A stretch of DNA of 64,000 bases, taken from NCBI GenBank assembly GCA_944474755.1, contig OX104111.1, positions 94,344,805 through 94,408,804 of the forward strand, written 5' to 3'. The notes below the pieces were generated by a model, which ran no database searches, had not been told where the DNA came from, and was given only the letters and a program-made list of their open reading frames with translations. How positions within the stretch are numbered: position 1 is the first letter of the stretch; each line of letters starts with the position of its first letter. The position numbers and the translations under genes were made by a program. Source of the stretch: Limnoperna fortunei (taxonomy: Eukaryota > Mollusca > Bivalvia > Mytilida > Modiolidae). Below are positions 24,683 through 39,600 of this stretch, in pieces.

Positions 24683-27600
24683 CTGAAAACACACAAAAAC
24701 TTGCCATAAAGCCAAAATTTGTACATGGTATGAGTGGTTTTTATTAACCTCTAAAATTTTCTTTTGATTAATTTTTACATCATCTCCTATGCAGTAAAAG
24801 TGTGTACTTTCACAGATGTTGCTCGCCAAGTAATGGGTGTACTATGTAGGAAGCACTACAGGGTATGCAAAGTAATGGGTGTACTATGTAGGAAGCACTA
24901 CAGGGTATGCAAAGTAATGGGTGTACTATGTAGGAAGCACTACAAGGTATGCAAAGTAATGGGTGTACTATGTAGGAAGCACTACAGGGTATGCAAAGTA
25001 ATGGGTGTACTATGTAGGAAGCACTACAAGGTATGCAAAGTAATGGGTGTACTATGTAGGAAGCACTACAGGGTATGCAAAGTAATGGCTGTACTATGTA
25101 GGAAGCACTACAGGGTATGCAAAGTAATGGGTGTACTATGTAGGAAGCACTACAGGGTATGCAAAGTAATGGGTGTACTATGTAGGAAGCACTACAGGGT
25201 ATGCAAAGTAATGGGTGTACTATGTAGGAAGCACTACAGGGTATGCAAAGTAATGGGTGTACTATGTAGGAAGCACTACAGGGTATGCAAAGTAATGGGT
25301 GTACTATGTAGGAAGCACTACAGGGTATGCAAAGTAATGGGTGTACTATGTAGGAAGCACTACAAGGTATGCAAAGTAATGGGTGTACTATGTAGGAAGC
25401 ACTACAGGGTATGCAAAGTAATGGGTGTACTATGTAGGAAGCACTACAGGGTATGCAAAGTAATGGGTGTACTATGTAGGAAGCACTACAGGGTATGCAA
25501 AGTAATGGGTGTACTATGTAGGAAGCACTACAGGGTATGCAAAGTAATGGGTGTACTATGTAGGAAGCACTACAAGGTATGCAAAGTAATGGGTGTACTA
25601 TGTAGGAAGCACTACAGGGTATGCAAAGTAATGGGTGTACTATGTAGGAAGCACTACAGGTTATGCAAAGTAATGGGTGTACTATGTAGGAAGCACTACA
25701 GGGTATGCAAAGTAATGGGTGTACTATGTAGGAAGCACTACAGGTTATGCAAAGTAATGGGTGTACTATGTAGGAAGCACTACAGGGTATGCAAAGTAAT
25801 GGGTGTACTATGTAGGAAGCACTACAGGTTATGCAAAGTAATGGGTGTACTATGTAGGAAGCACTACAGGTTATGCAAAGTAATGGGTGTACTATGTAGG
25901 AAGCACTACAGGGTATGCAAAGTAATGGGTGTACTATGTAGGAAGCACTACAAGGTATGCAAAGTAATGGGTGTACTATGTAGGAAGCACTACAGGTTAT
26001 GCAAAGTAATGGGTGTACTATGTAGGAAGCACTACAGGGTATGCAAAGTAATGGGTGTACTATGTAGGAAGCACTACAGGTTATGCAAAGTAATGGGTGT
26101 ACTATGTAGGAAGCACTACAGGTTATGCAAAGTAATGGGTGTACTATGTAGGAAGCACTACAGGTTATGCAAAGTAATGGGTGTACTATGTAGGAAGCAC
26201 TACAGGTTATGCAAAGTAATGGGTGTACTATGTAGGAAGCACTACAGGTTATGCAAAGTAATGGGTGTACTATGTAGGAAGCACTACAGGGTATGCAAAG
26301 TAATGGGTGTACTATGTAGGAAGCACTACAGGGTATGCAAAGTAATGGGTGTACTATGTAGGAAGCACTACAGGGTATGCAAAGTAATGGGTGTACTATG
26401 TAGGAAGCACTACAGGTTATGCAAAGTAATGGGTGTACTATGTAGGAAGCACTACAAGGTATGCAAAGTAATGGGTGTACTATGTAGGAAGCACTACAAG
26501 GTATGCAAAGTAATGGGTGTACTATGTAGGAAGCACTACAGGGTATGCAAAGTAATGGGTGTACTATGTAGGAAGCACTACAAGGGTATGCAAAGTAATG
26601 GGTGTACTATGTAGGAAGCACTACAGGTATGCAAAGTAATGGGTGTACTATGTAGGAAGCACTACAGGTTATGCAAAGTAATGGGTGTACTATGTAGGAA
26701 GCACTACAGGGTATGCAAAGTAATGGGTGTACTATGTAGGAAGCACTACAGGGTATGCAAAGTAATGGGTGTACTATGTAGGAAGCACTACAGGGTATGC
26801 AAAGTAATGGGTGTACTATGTAGGAAGCACTACAGGTATGCAAAGTAATGGGTGTACTATGTAGGAAGCACTACAGGGTATGCAAAGTAATGGGTGTACT
26901 ATGTAGGAAGCACTACAGGGTATGCAAAGTAATGGGTGTACTATGTAGGAAGCACTACAGGTATGCAAAGTAATGGGTGTACTATGTAGGAAGCACTACA
27001 GGGTATGCAAAGTAATGGGTGTACTATGTAGGAAGCACTACAGGGTATGCAAAGTAATGGGTGTACTATGTAGGAAGCACTACAGGGTATGCAAAGTAAT
27101 GGGTGTACTATGTAGGAAGCACTACAGGGTATGCAAAGTAATGGGTGTACTATGTAGGAAGCACTACAGGGTATGCAAAGTAATGGGTGTACTATGTAGG
27201 AAGCACTACAGGTTATGCAAAGTAATGGGTGTACTATGTAGGAAGCACTACAGGGTATGCAAAGTAATGGGTGTACTATGTAGGAAGCACTACAGGGTAT
27301 GCAAAGTAATGGGTGTACTATGTAGGAAGCACTACAGGGTATGCAAAGTAATGGGTGTACTATGTAGGAAGCACTACAGGGTATGCAAAGTAATGGGTGT
27401 ACTATGTAGGAAGCACTACAGGGTATGCAAAGTAATGGGTGTACTATGTAGGAAGCACTACAAGGTATGCAAAGTAATGGGTGTACTATGTAGGAAGCAC
27501 TACAGGGTATGCAAAGTAATGGGTGTACTATGTAGGAAGCACTACAGGGTATGCAAAGTAATGGGTGTACTATGTAGGAAGCACTACAGGGTATGCAAAG

Positions 27601-30600
27601 TAATGGGTGTACTATGTAGGAAGCACTACAGGGTATGCAAAGTAATGGGTGTACTATGTAGGAAGCACTACAGGGTATGCAAAGTAATGGGTGTACTATG
27701 TAGGAAGCACTACAGGTTATGCAAAAATTAAGGAACATTTTAAGTTTTTAAACAAATTCTACAAATTTGTTTACACCTATAAACCGTGAATTGGTTGTAA
27801 ACAGATCCAAAGTAGGGTATGTGGGTATAATTTAATTTTAAATATAAATCTTGACAATTTTAATGGTAAAAACATAGATGATGTCATGTGACTATTTGAA
27901 TTTTTTAACGTGTAAGAATTTTTGTTTTTTCTTAATTAATTCTGATCTAGATTTAAAGCACTATGAAATAAATTATGTTTAAGGGGAGGAATTATCTTCA
28001 TATAAAAATACTTTAATAAAAAATGTTTAAAAATGCTGAATAATTCTTTAACTTGTAAGACATACTTCTGTCCTGGTCATACCTGTACAAACAACTGACC
28101 TTAAAATACTAATTAAAACTAATTTTTATTTTAGAAAGGAACAATGTAGAGGACCTGCCATGGAAACACTTTTCATGATTACTACATGTACTTGTGTATT
28201 TTTATAAAACATTAACATTAAGATAATTGTCACACAAGAGTTTGACATTTAAAATATTGGTAGCTTTTTTTGCTTTAGCTTAATTTTTGCACTTTTTACT
28301 GATCATAAATGACTTTACATCTACAATCAAAATAATCCAACTAACAATAACAGACAAAAGTTTTGATAAAGGTATCTGTAAAAACAAGCAGGGACAGCAA
28401 CCACTATTAAATGAAAAAAAGAATCAAAGATACAGAGAAGTATTCAGGAAATGATAAGTTAAACCATGGTTTAATAATAAATCGAGTAAAGCGAACTCCA
28501 CCAAAAACTGGGGGCTAGTCCAGGTGCTCCAGAAAGGCAAACAATTCCTTATCCATGTGTCACACCTGTCATATCACTGTGGTTAAAATCCAGTAAGTAG
28601 TCTTATCCAGGGGAGTCATAATCCAGTATGAAGAAGGGAAAGAGGTTACAACAAACAGAATAAACCAATGTGACACAGATATTCCATAATGGTCAACTAA
28701 GCACGACAGTGACCGTAACATTTTCTAAGTGATGACTTTGATCTTGCAACTGTGAAACCTGATTAAGGAGCTTTTCTTTCATCAGACACCCTCTTTCAAG
28801 GAAATCTAGATAGGAAATAAAGGATGTTGAGTACCTGATCTGTTGAGAGATGTATACTCCATATGCAAGTGCTGCTGAAATGTTGCCACACAATAGGAAA
28901 ATTATAGAGTCACCCCTTAAGTTTAAATTTTGGTTCCTAACTGACATTCATTGTCAATTTCTAGCTTAAGGTCAAGGTATAAGGCAGAACTATACTAAAC
29001 TTTACCGTGTCAATCTGACAGGATTTTGCCTGTCAAAATGGAAAACTGCTATCGCGTTTGGTCGAGTTTATGGTCCCTTTGTAAATCTTTTATTACACTT
29101 TTTGAAATCAACAATTATTTTCCACAGCTAAACGGCGTTGTGAAATGCGGCTGAATTTTCATTTTGAGACATCGATTTTCCATACTAAATTTTGACCTTG
29201 TTTTGAATGGAAGTGTACGTTAGGAAAATTCCAATGTTGTCTATTCAAATCCTTCGAGTGATGTCGTCTGCAGTTAAGGCGGGAAAAATCTCGCCGTTTG
29301 TCCGAATACCATTGTATGTTACGAAAGCAGATGAACGTTTGTAAACAACATTGGACCCCTTTACAAACAAAAATGGCTGACTTCCTATGGAAAATCACTT
29401 CATCAAAATGATAATTCAGCCGCATTTCAAAACGACGTTTAACTGTGGAAAATAATTGTTGATTTCAAAAACTGTAATATGAGATCGACGAAAGGACCAT
29501 AAACTCGACCAAATGCAGTAGCAGTTTTTAATATTGACAGGCAAAATCCCGTCGGATTGACACGGGAAAGTTTAGTATAGTTGTCTCTGTCAGGCCATTA
29601 ATTTCAAATATAGTTGGGTAGATGCTATTAACATAGACACCGAATATCAACTTATTCAATTAAAGATAGGGCTAAAATTTTGTCCTTGTTTTAAGAAGTC
29701 CTTGTATAAAATCAGACTTGTACATACAGATGTACAAGTCAACAAGAAGAGAAGCACTGTTGATACCTATAAGACTGTCTGTTGAAAAACCCTCCCAGTA
29801 AAAGAAATAAAATGTAACATACCTGTATGGAGATGCCGGAACCCCGACCATTATCACAGGAGTACCATTTATAAACAATCTCCACATGCTCTGTAATACA
29901 TCAGACATGCAGCATTAGACAAAATCATATCTGACATCATTTGTGTTTACAAACTACCATCAACAACAAAGTAGTTTGAATTTAATTGAAATATCTCAGT
30001 ATCTTTTTAGCAATATCTGCAACATATTTAACTTGAGATTGGCAACATAAATGACCTTACGGAACTTGGTCAAGTTGCTAACCGTTCATTCAAAATTGTA
30101 AATTAATGAGTCTTAATCCATATTTCACTGGTAAAAATCACATTTGTCATTTGTTGAAATCCTGTCATTTATGAGATTGTTCACAAAAGATTTCATACTG
30201 ACTACTTTCTATTTTGATTTCCTGATAAATTTGATATTGACTCACTTTTACTTTTGATTTCCAAATTAAAATCTATATTGACTCACTTGAACTTTACATT
30301 ATATTAGAATAATGCAATAAAAACATTATAGTTTTTGTTGATAGGAGGGTGAATTACCAAGAAGGCAATACATATTACACAAGACTTTAATTGTATAATA
30401 AAACTTTTATCAAAATAAAACCTTTATTATTCCTCTAACAAATTATCTGCATTTTCAAAACAATACTAGTGCATTACTGAGAATTAAATTGAAGTATAAA
30501 AAGAAAACACATGAGCTTCGGTTTAAGACATTGCTGAATTGTGAACATAAGTTTTTTTTCAAAATGCAGTTAAAACCTGTCAAATCATACAATTTAAATA

Positions 30601-33600
30601 TATAGAAATAAAATATAATTAACTGCTAATCAATGAGGCAATACTGGTAGAATAAACAGTAATGTACTCAGTAGGGTCAAATTTCACAGATAAATTTGGT
30701 CATTAGGAGTGACAACATATCATCTTGTGAAAGACAACATATAACCTTGTGACAGACAACATATAACCTTGTGACAGACAACATATAATCTTGTGACAGA
30801 CAACATATAACCTTGTGACAGACAACATATAATCTTGTGACAGACAACATATAACCATGTGACAGACAACATATAATCTTGTGACAGACAACATATAACC
30901 TTGTGACAGACAACATATAACCTTGTGACAGACAACATATAACCTTGTGACAGACAACATATAACCATGTAATAGACAACATATAACCATGTGATAGTCA
31001 ACATATAACCTTGTGACAGACAACATATAACCTTGTGACAGACAACATATAACCTTGTGACAGACAACATATAACCTTGTGACAGACAACATATAACCAT
31101 GTAATAGACAACATATAACCATGTGATAGTCAACATATAACCTTGTGACAGACAACAAAATTCATTGTGACAGTCAACATATAACCTTGTGACAGACAAC
31201 ATATAACCTTGTGACAGACAACAAAATTCATTGTGACAGTCAACATATAACCTTGTGACAGACAACATATAACCTTGTGACAGACAACATATAACCTTGT
31301 GACAGACAACATATAATCTTGTGACAGACAACATATAACCTTGTGACAGACAACATATAACCATGTAATAGACAACATATAACCATGTGATAGTCAACAT
31401 ATAACCTTGTGACAGACAACAAAATTCATTGTGACAGTCAACATATAACCTTGTGACAGACAACATATAACCTTGTGACAGACAACAAAATTCATTGTGA
31501 CAGTCAACATATAACCTTGTGACAGACAACATATAACCTTGTGACAGACAACATATAGCCTTGTGACAGACAACATATAACCTTGTGACAGACAACATAT
31601 AGCCTTGTGACAGACAACATATAACCTTGTGACAGACAACATATAACCTTGTGACAGACAACATATAGCCTTGTGACAGATAGAAAACAAAGAACATTGT
31701 GACAGAAAACATATAACCCTATAAACTTGTTAAAGACAACATATAACCTTGTGATAACAAATCTTACTGTTGCTATGCAAAACTTACCTTATGGAAACCT
31801 CGCACATCTAAATCCCATAAATGGTAACACTGAAAGGAATAATAATAATGTCAAATTAAATAAGAAAAAAGAGAAAAAGATACCTAGGAGTAATAATAAA
31901 AGGATATGTCAAGGACAGACAAAAACCATTGTTAAACAATAGAGAAGACAACATCAAAACAGACACATAACACAAAAACCTAAAAATGAGTAACACAGGT
32001 GCTCCAGAAGGGTAAGCATCTCCTGCTCCACACATAGCACCCGTCGTATGACTGTAGTAAAAATCCGATAACTAGTCATATCAGGAGGTAGTCATACTTC
32101 AATATGAAGGCTGGTAAGTGGTAAAGACAAACAAAACAAATCATTGGTCATTTTTGATACAGATATTCCGTAACGGTCAACTAAGTCATGATAACAACCA
32201 TAAAATTATTTAAGTGATGACTTAAGTCTTGCAACTGTGAAATCCTTGTTAAGTCGCAAAAAAAATATATATTAAATAATATTTGTATTCAATTGTGTTA
32301 TGAAACTTCAGCCCAATGCTACAAATAAATTTTTGCGAAAATACATACATGTATATAAGAATAAATACACTTCTAACTACTAAATACTTTAATGCAGAGA
32401 TGCCAACCCCACACAATGGAAAAACTGAGTACAGAAAAATTTTAACTATGAGGGCTGAGATGCGGCCCGAATATACGCCACGCAGCGTTGTTTTTACGGC
32501 CGGGGGTCTGGGGGGCCGATTAAGGCCCCCAGAAGCTCTGGGGTAAATGAAGCAAAATCTTACATTCTGGGGCTCTCCTGGCAGTAAATAAGGGCTTTCA
32601 GAAAAACATTTTTAACTTAGTGGCAACAAATACGGGACCGGCACCGAAAAAAATTCGGATTTTTCTAAATCGAAAACAATGACGGGAAAAAATCCGGATT
32701 TAAAAAAAAAATGGGAGAAACAAGATAACAAATTTGGAGCGCGGATTTTAGGTCGAAAAATAGGCATACTCGGACTAAATCGGAGGGGTTGGCATCTCTG
32801 TTAATGTTTTGTTTGACACATGATTGTATCCCAGTGATCTTACTTTAGTTTGACACATGATTGTATCCCAGTGATTTTACTTTAGTTTGACACATGATTG
32901 TATCCCAGTGATCTTACTTAGTTTGACACATGATTGTATCCCAGTGATCTTACTTTAGTTTGACACATGATTGTATCCCAGTGATTTTACTTTAGTTTGA
33001 CACATGATTGTATCCAAGTTATCTTACTTTAGTTTGACACATGATTGTATCCCAATGGTCTTACTTTTGTTTGACAGATTGTATCCCAGTGATTTGACTT
33101 TAGTTTGACACATGATTGTATCCCAGTGATCTTACTTTAGTTTGACACAAGATTGTATCCCAGTGATCTGACTTTAGTTTGACACATGATTGTATCCCAA
33201 TGGTCTTACTTTTGTTTGACAGATTGTATCCCAGTGATCTTACTTTAGTTTGACACATGATTGTATCCTAGTGATCTTACTTTAGTATAACACATGATTG
33301 TATCCCAGTGATCTTACTTTGGTTTGACACATGATTGTATCCCAGTGATCTTACTTTAGTTTGACCCATTGTATCCCAGTGATCTGACTTTAGTTTGACA
33401 CATGATTGTATCCCAGTGATCTTACTTTAGTTTGACACATGATTATATCCCATTGATCTTACTTTAGTTTGACCCATGATTGTATCCCAGTGATCTTACT
33501 TTAGTTTGACACATGATTGTATCCCAGTGATCTAACTTTAGTTTGACACATTGTTTCCCAGTGATCTGACTTTAGCTTGACACATGATTGTATCCCAGTG

Positions 33601-36600
33601 ATCTTACTTTAGTTTGACACATGATTATATCCCATTATCTTACTTTAGTTTGACACATTGTATCCCAGTGATCTGACTTTAGTTTGACACAATTTATCCC
33701 AGTGATCTTACTTTAGTTTGACACATGATTATATCCCATTGATCTTACTTTAGTTTGACACATTGTATCCCAGTGATCTGACTTTAGTTTGACACATTGT
33801 ATCCCAGTGATTTCACTTTAGTTTGACCCATTGTATCCCAGTGATCTGACTTTAGTTTGACACATGATTGTATCCCATTGATCTTACTTTAGTTTGACAC
33901 ATGATTGTATCCCATTGATCTTACTTTAGTTTGACACATTGTATCACAGTGATCTGACTTTAGTTTGACACATGATTGTATCCCAATGGTCTTACTTTTG
34001 TTTGACAGATTGTATCCCAGTGATCTGACTTTAGTTGACACATTGTATCCCAGTGATCTTACTTTAGTTTGACCCATTGTATCCCAGTGATCTGACTTTA
34101 GTTTGACACATGATTGTATCCCATTGATCTTACTTTAGTTTGACACATTGTATCCCAGTGATCTGACTTGAGTTTGACACATGATTGTATCCCAGTGATC
34201 TGACTTTAGTTTGACACATGAATTTATACCAGTGATCTTACTTTAGTTTGACACATGATTGTATCCCAGTGGTCTTACTTTAGTTTGACACATGATTGTA
34301 TCCGAGTGGTCTTACTTTAGTTTGACACATGATTGTGTCACAGTGATCTTACTTTAGTTTGACACATGATTGTATCGCAGTGGTCTTACTTTAGTTTGAC
34401 ACATGATTGTATCCCAGTGGTCTTACTTTAGTTTGACACATGATTGTGTCACAGTGATCTTACTTTAGTTTGACACATGATTGTATCGCAGTGGTCTTAC
34501 TTTAGTTTGACACATGATTGTATCCCAGTGGTCTCACTTTAGTTTGACACATGATTGTGTCACAGTGATCTTACTTTAGTTTGACACATGATTGTATCGC
34601 AGTGGTCTTACTTTAGTTTGACACATGATTGTATTCCAGTGATCTTACTTTAGTTTGACACATAATTGTATCCCAGTGGTCTTACTTTAGTTTGACACAT
34701 GATTGTATCCGAGTGGTCTTACTTTAGTTTGACACATGATTGTGTCACAGTGATCTTACTTTAGTTTGACACATGATTGTATCGCAGTGGTCTTACTTTA
34801 GTTTGACACATGATTGTATCCCAGTGGTCTTACTTTAGTTTGACACATGATTGTGTCACAGTGATCTTACTTTAGTTTGACACATGATTGTGTCACAGTG
34901 ATCTTACTTTATTTTGACACATGATTGTATCCCGGTGATCTTACTTTAGTTTGACACATGATTGTATCCCAGTGGTCTTACTTTAGTTTGACACATGATT
35001 GTGTCACAGTGATCTTACTTTAGCTTGACACATGATTGTATCCCAGTGATCTTACTTTAGTTTGACACATGATTGTATCCCAGTGGTCTTACTTTAGTTT
35101 GACACATGATTGTGTCACAGTGATCTTACTTTAGTTTGACACATGATTGTATCACAGTGGTCTTACTTTAGTTTGACACATGATTGTATCCCAGTGATCT
35201 TACTTTAGTTTGACACATGATTATATCCCAGTGATCTTACTTTAGTTTGACACATGATTGTATCTTATTGATCTTACTTTAGTTTGACACATTGTATCAC
35301 AGTGATCTGACTTTAGTTTGACACATGATTGTATCCCAATGGTCTTACTTTTGTTTGACACATTGTATCCCAGTGATCTGACTTTAGTTTGACACATTGT
35401 ATCCCAGTGATTTCACTTAAGTTTGACCCATTGTATCCCAGTGATCTGACTTTAGTTTGACACATGATTGTATCCCATTGATCTTACTTTAGTTTGACAC
35501 ATTGTATCCCAGTGATCTGACTTTAGTTTGACACATGATTGTATCCCAGTGATCTGACTTTAGTTTGACACATGAATTTATACCAGTGATCTTACTTTAG
35601 TTTGACACATGATTGTATCCCAGTGGTCTTACTTTTGACACATGATTGTATCCCAGTGGTCTTACTTTAGTTTGACACATGATTGTGTCACAGTGATCTT
35701 ACTTTAGTTTGACACATGATTGTATCGCAGTGGTCTTACTTTAGTTTGACACATGATTATATCCCAGTGGTCTCACTTTAGTTTGACACATGATTGTGTC
35801 ACAGTGATCTTACTTTAGTTTGACACATGATTGTATCGCAGTGGTCTTACTTTAGTTTGACACATGATTGTATCCCAGTGGTCTCACTTTAGTTTGACAC
35901 ATGATTGTGTCACAGTGATCTTACTTTAGTTTGACACATGATTGTATCGCAGTGGTCTTACTTTAGTTTGACACATGATTGTATTCCAGTGATCTTACTT
36001 TAGTTTGACACATGATTGTATCCCAGTGATCTTACTTTAGTTTGACCCATTGTATCCCAGTGATCTTACTTTAGTTTGACACATGATTGTGTCACAGTGA
36101 TCTTACTTTAGTTTGACACATGATTGTATTCCAGTGATCTTACTTGAGTTTTTTACACATGATTGTTCCCCAGTGATCTTACTTTAGTTTGACACATGAT
36201 TGTGCCCCAGTGATCTTACTTAAGTTTGACACACTGTATCCCAGTGATTTTACTTTAGTTTGACACATGATTGTATCCCAGTGATCTTACTTTAGTTTGA
36301 CACATGATTGTATCGCAGTGGTCTTACTTTAGATTGACACATGATTGTATCCCAGTGATCTTACTTTATTTTGACACATGATTGTATCCCGGTGATCTTA
36401 CTTTAGTTTGACACATGATTGTATCCCAGTGATCTTACTTTAGTTTGACACATGATTGTATCCCAGTGATCTTACTTTAGTTTGACCCATTGTATCCCAG
36501 TGATCTGACTTAGTTTGACACATGATTGTATCCCAGTTATCTTACTTTAGCTTGACACATGATTGTATCCCAGTGATCTTACTTTAGTTTGACCCATTGT

Positions 36601-39600
36601 ATCCCAGTGATCTGACTTAGTTTGACACATGATTGTATCCCAGTTATCTTACTTTAGTTTGACACATGATTGTGTCCCAGTGATCTTACTTTAGTTTGAC
36701 CCATTGTATCCCGGTGATCTTACTTTAGTTTGACACGATTGTATCCCGGTGATCTTACTTTAGTTTGACACATGATTGTATCCCGGTGATCTTACTTTAG
36801 TTTGACACATGATTGTATCCCAGTGATCTTACTTCAGTTTGACACACGATTGTGTCACAATTGATCTTACTTTTGCTAACTGCTTCCAAGTAACATAATC
36901 TGTGGTTGTATTCATGGAGATAAACAGCAAATGAGATTCTGCCTAAAATATATATACATCAACATTATGTTTTTGGAATAAGTGTAATATTTTCACTAAA
37001 ATCACTTGAAAAATTGTAGCTTGACTGCAATTACAACCTTATCCTAAAGCCAAAATGAACAATTGATTGTAATTCAAATTATAGTTGTTTAAACAATCCA
37101 TAAGTTTATATAAATGATTTTGCAATAACTTATATAATGTGTATCATAGTTGTGTGTAATAATGTCAAATTCTAAAATGGCATCCTCTTTATGCTTTGAG
37201 AACACATTAGGTTTCTAATAAGTAAAGAGCCTGTTGTGATGGTACAGTAAGAATTATGACATCTTTACAAGCTCATCTGGAAAAATTTCAAACTGGGACA
37301 TCATATTTTTGTTAAGATTCTACAGATTTTTATGCTCAAGAGGAACGTATACTCAATCAAATGACGATCATAAATTATCTAAAGGCTGCTTCAAAATTTT
37401 AAAACATTTATTAGGCATATTAGAATCAGAACAGATTATTGCAGTTAGCTCTATGCTAATTAGAACATTGTGAGACCTTATATTTGTCTTCATTTTATAC
37501 CTAGCTAATGATCGGTATCAAATATAAGGTCTGGCCATATTCTTATTTGCACACAGACCACCTGCAACAATCAATTCTTAAGAATATCTAAATATGTCAG
37601 CACTACAGCTATATGTTAATTATTAAAAAATCAATCAATATAAAGGTCATAGTGACTGAGAGGTCATTAACAAGGTCACCAATGGAGTTGTGAGTTACAA
37701 GTCTTACTGTGGTCAATTTAAGTTTCTCAGTGTGCTAAATTCAACCTTTTCTGTCAATGATTTTCAGTTTTCCTGTAAAACTTTGGGGTTTTCATCAGGA
37801 ACCTGACTTCCTCCCCCAATAAAAACTGGATGCATGACATAGCTAAAAGTTGTTGATAGTGGCATAAAATCTCAAAATTAATCAACTGATCCTTAGTATG
37901 CTAACAAAATATGTTACGGTAATATATACATGTATATCATCTTATGTAAACAGCCAACAAAGCTTACTTTATTTAGAGGAATGAAGTTTTCTTTACATGG
38001 ATCCTGTGTATGGTCTACCAGAACGGCTGACTTTATTAATTCTACAATGAGTTCTTCATAGGAGTTCCTCTTCATTCTTTAAAAAAAAAGAATATTTTAG
38101 AAAAACATGGAATTCCTTCACATTAAACATTTTTGTGTTCTGATCAAAAGTCAAAATGTCAATAGATTTGTTAATGGAATTATTGAGAGTACAACATAAA
38201 AAGTCAACTAACTACATATCATTTAAATAAAAAATGGTTGGTCATTTAGGGGATGATATAAAAACCAGAGGCTCTTAAGAGCCTGTATTGCTCACCTGAT
38301 TTTATAGGCAATAAAGGTGGCATTTCCCTGATGTTAAACTAAGTCCTGTAATTTTCAATAATCTTTAAAAAGGACCATCCAAACAATATTGATAGAAAGT
38401 TTTGTTTCCATTGTTTAACTGGTTTTATAGAGAAGAAGATTTTTTTTTAATTTGCCCATAGGGTCCTATATTAAACTAAGTTCTGTGGTGGTGGCTATTT
38501 TGAATTTCGAATTGACAATAAAAAAAAAACTATAGAAGACCATCCAAACAATATTGTCAGTAAGTTTTATTTCCATTGGTTAATCAGTTTCAAAAAAGAA
38601 ACCTTTTAAAACTTATTTCACTGTCTATGTAATGCTGTGGTGGCCATTTAGATTTTCCAATTGGCATAAAAAAACAAAACTTCAAAGAGGACCATCCAAC
38701 CAATATTGCTAGTAAGTTTTGTTTCCATTGGTTAACCGGTTTTAGAGAAGAAGCCTTTTAAACATTTTTTCCCAAAGGGTCCTATGTTAAACAAAGTCCT
38801 GCAGTGGTGGCCATTTTGATTTTCCAATTGGCATAAAAAACACAAACTCCTACAAAGGACCATCCAAAATAATATTGGTAGTAAGTTCTGTTTCCATTGG
38901 TTAATCGGTTTCAGAGAAGAAGCCTTTTTAAACTTTTTACCATAGGGTCCAATGTTAAACCAAGTCCTGCAGTGGAGGTCATTTTGAATTTCCGATTGGG
39001 ATAAAAAACATGAACTTTATAGAGGACCATCCAAACAATATTGCTAGTAAGTTTTGTTTTTCGACTGGTTAATTGGTTTCAGAGAAGAAGTGTTTTTAAC
39101 TTTTTTCTCATAGGGTCCTATGTTAAACTATGTCCTGCTTTGGTGGCCATTTTTAATTTCCAATTGTCATAAAAAAACATAAACTTTATTAAGGACCATC
39201 CAAACAATATTGCTAGTAAGTTTTATTTACATTGGTAAACTTTTTAACTTTTCGGTGGCGTCTATTTTGATTTTCCAGTTGGCATAAAAAACATTATCTT
39301 TATAAAGGACCATCCAAACAATATTGGTAGTAAGTTTTTATTGGATTGGTTAACCGGTTTCAGAGGAGAAGCCATTTTAACTTTTTTTCCATAGGATCCA
39401 ATGTTTAACAGTCATGCGGTGGTGGCCATTTTGAATTTCCTATTGGGATAAAAAAAAATCCCTTTTTGAACTTTTTTCTCATAGGGTTCTATGTTAAACT
39501 AAGTCTTGCGGTGGCAGCCATATTGGTTTTCCAATCCAAATAAAAAACACAAACTTTGTAAAGGTCCATCCAATGAACATTATGGCCAAGTTTGGTTTCA

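Noticed and set aside
24764..26614. 616-codon open frame of a 14-residue repeat ([14 protein letters not shown] type)
   Set aside because: It is the 42-bp satellite read in one open frame. The opposite strand is equally open, indels break the frame without consequence, and it lies in a POMGNT1 intron on the antisense strand.
30677..31712. Cysteine- and tyrosine-rich open frames ([16 protein letters not shown] type)
   Set aside because: All frames of the 22-bp array lack stops. This is repeat translation, not a protein.
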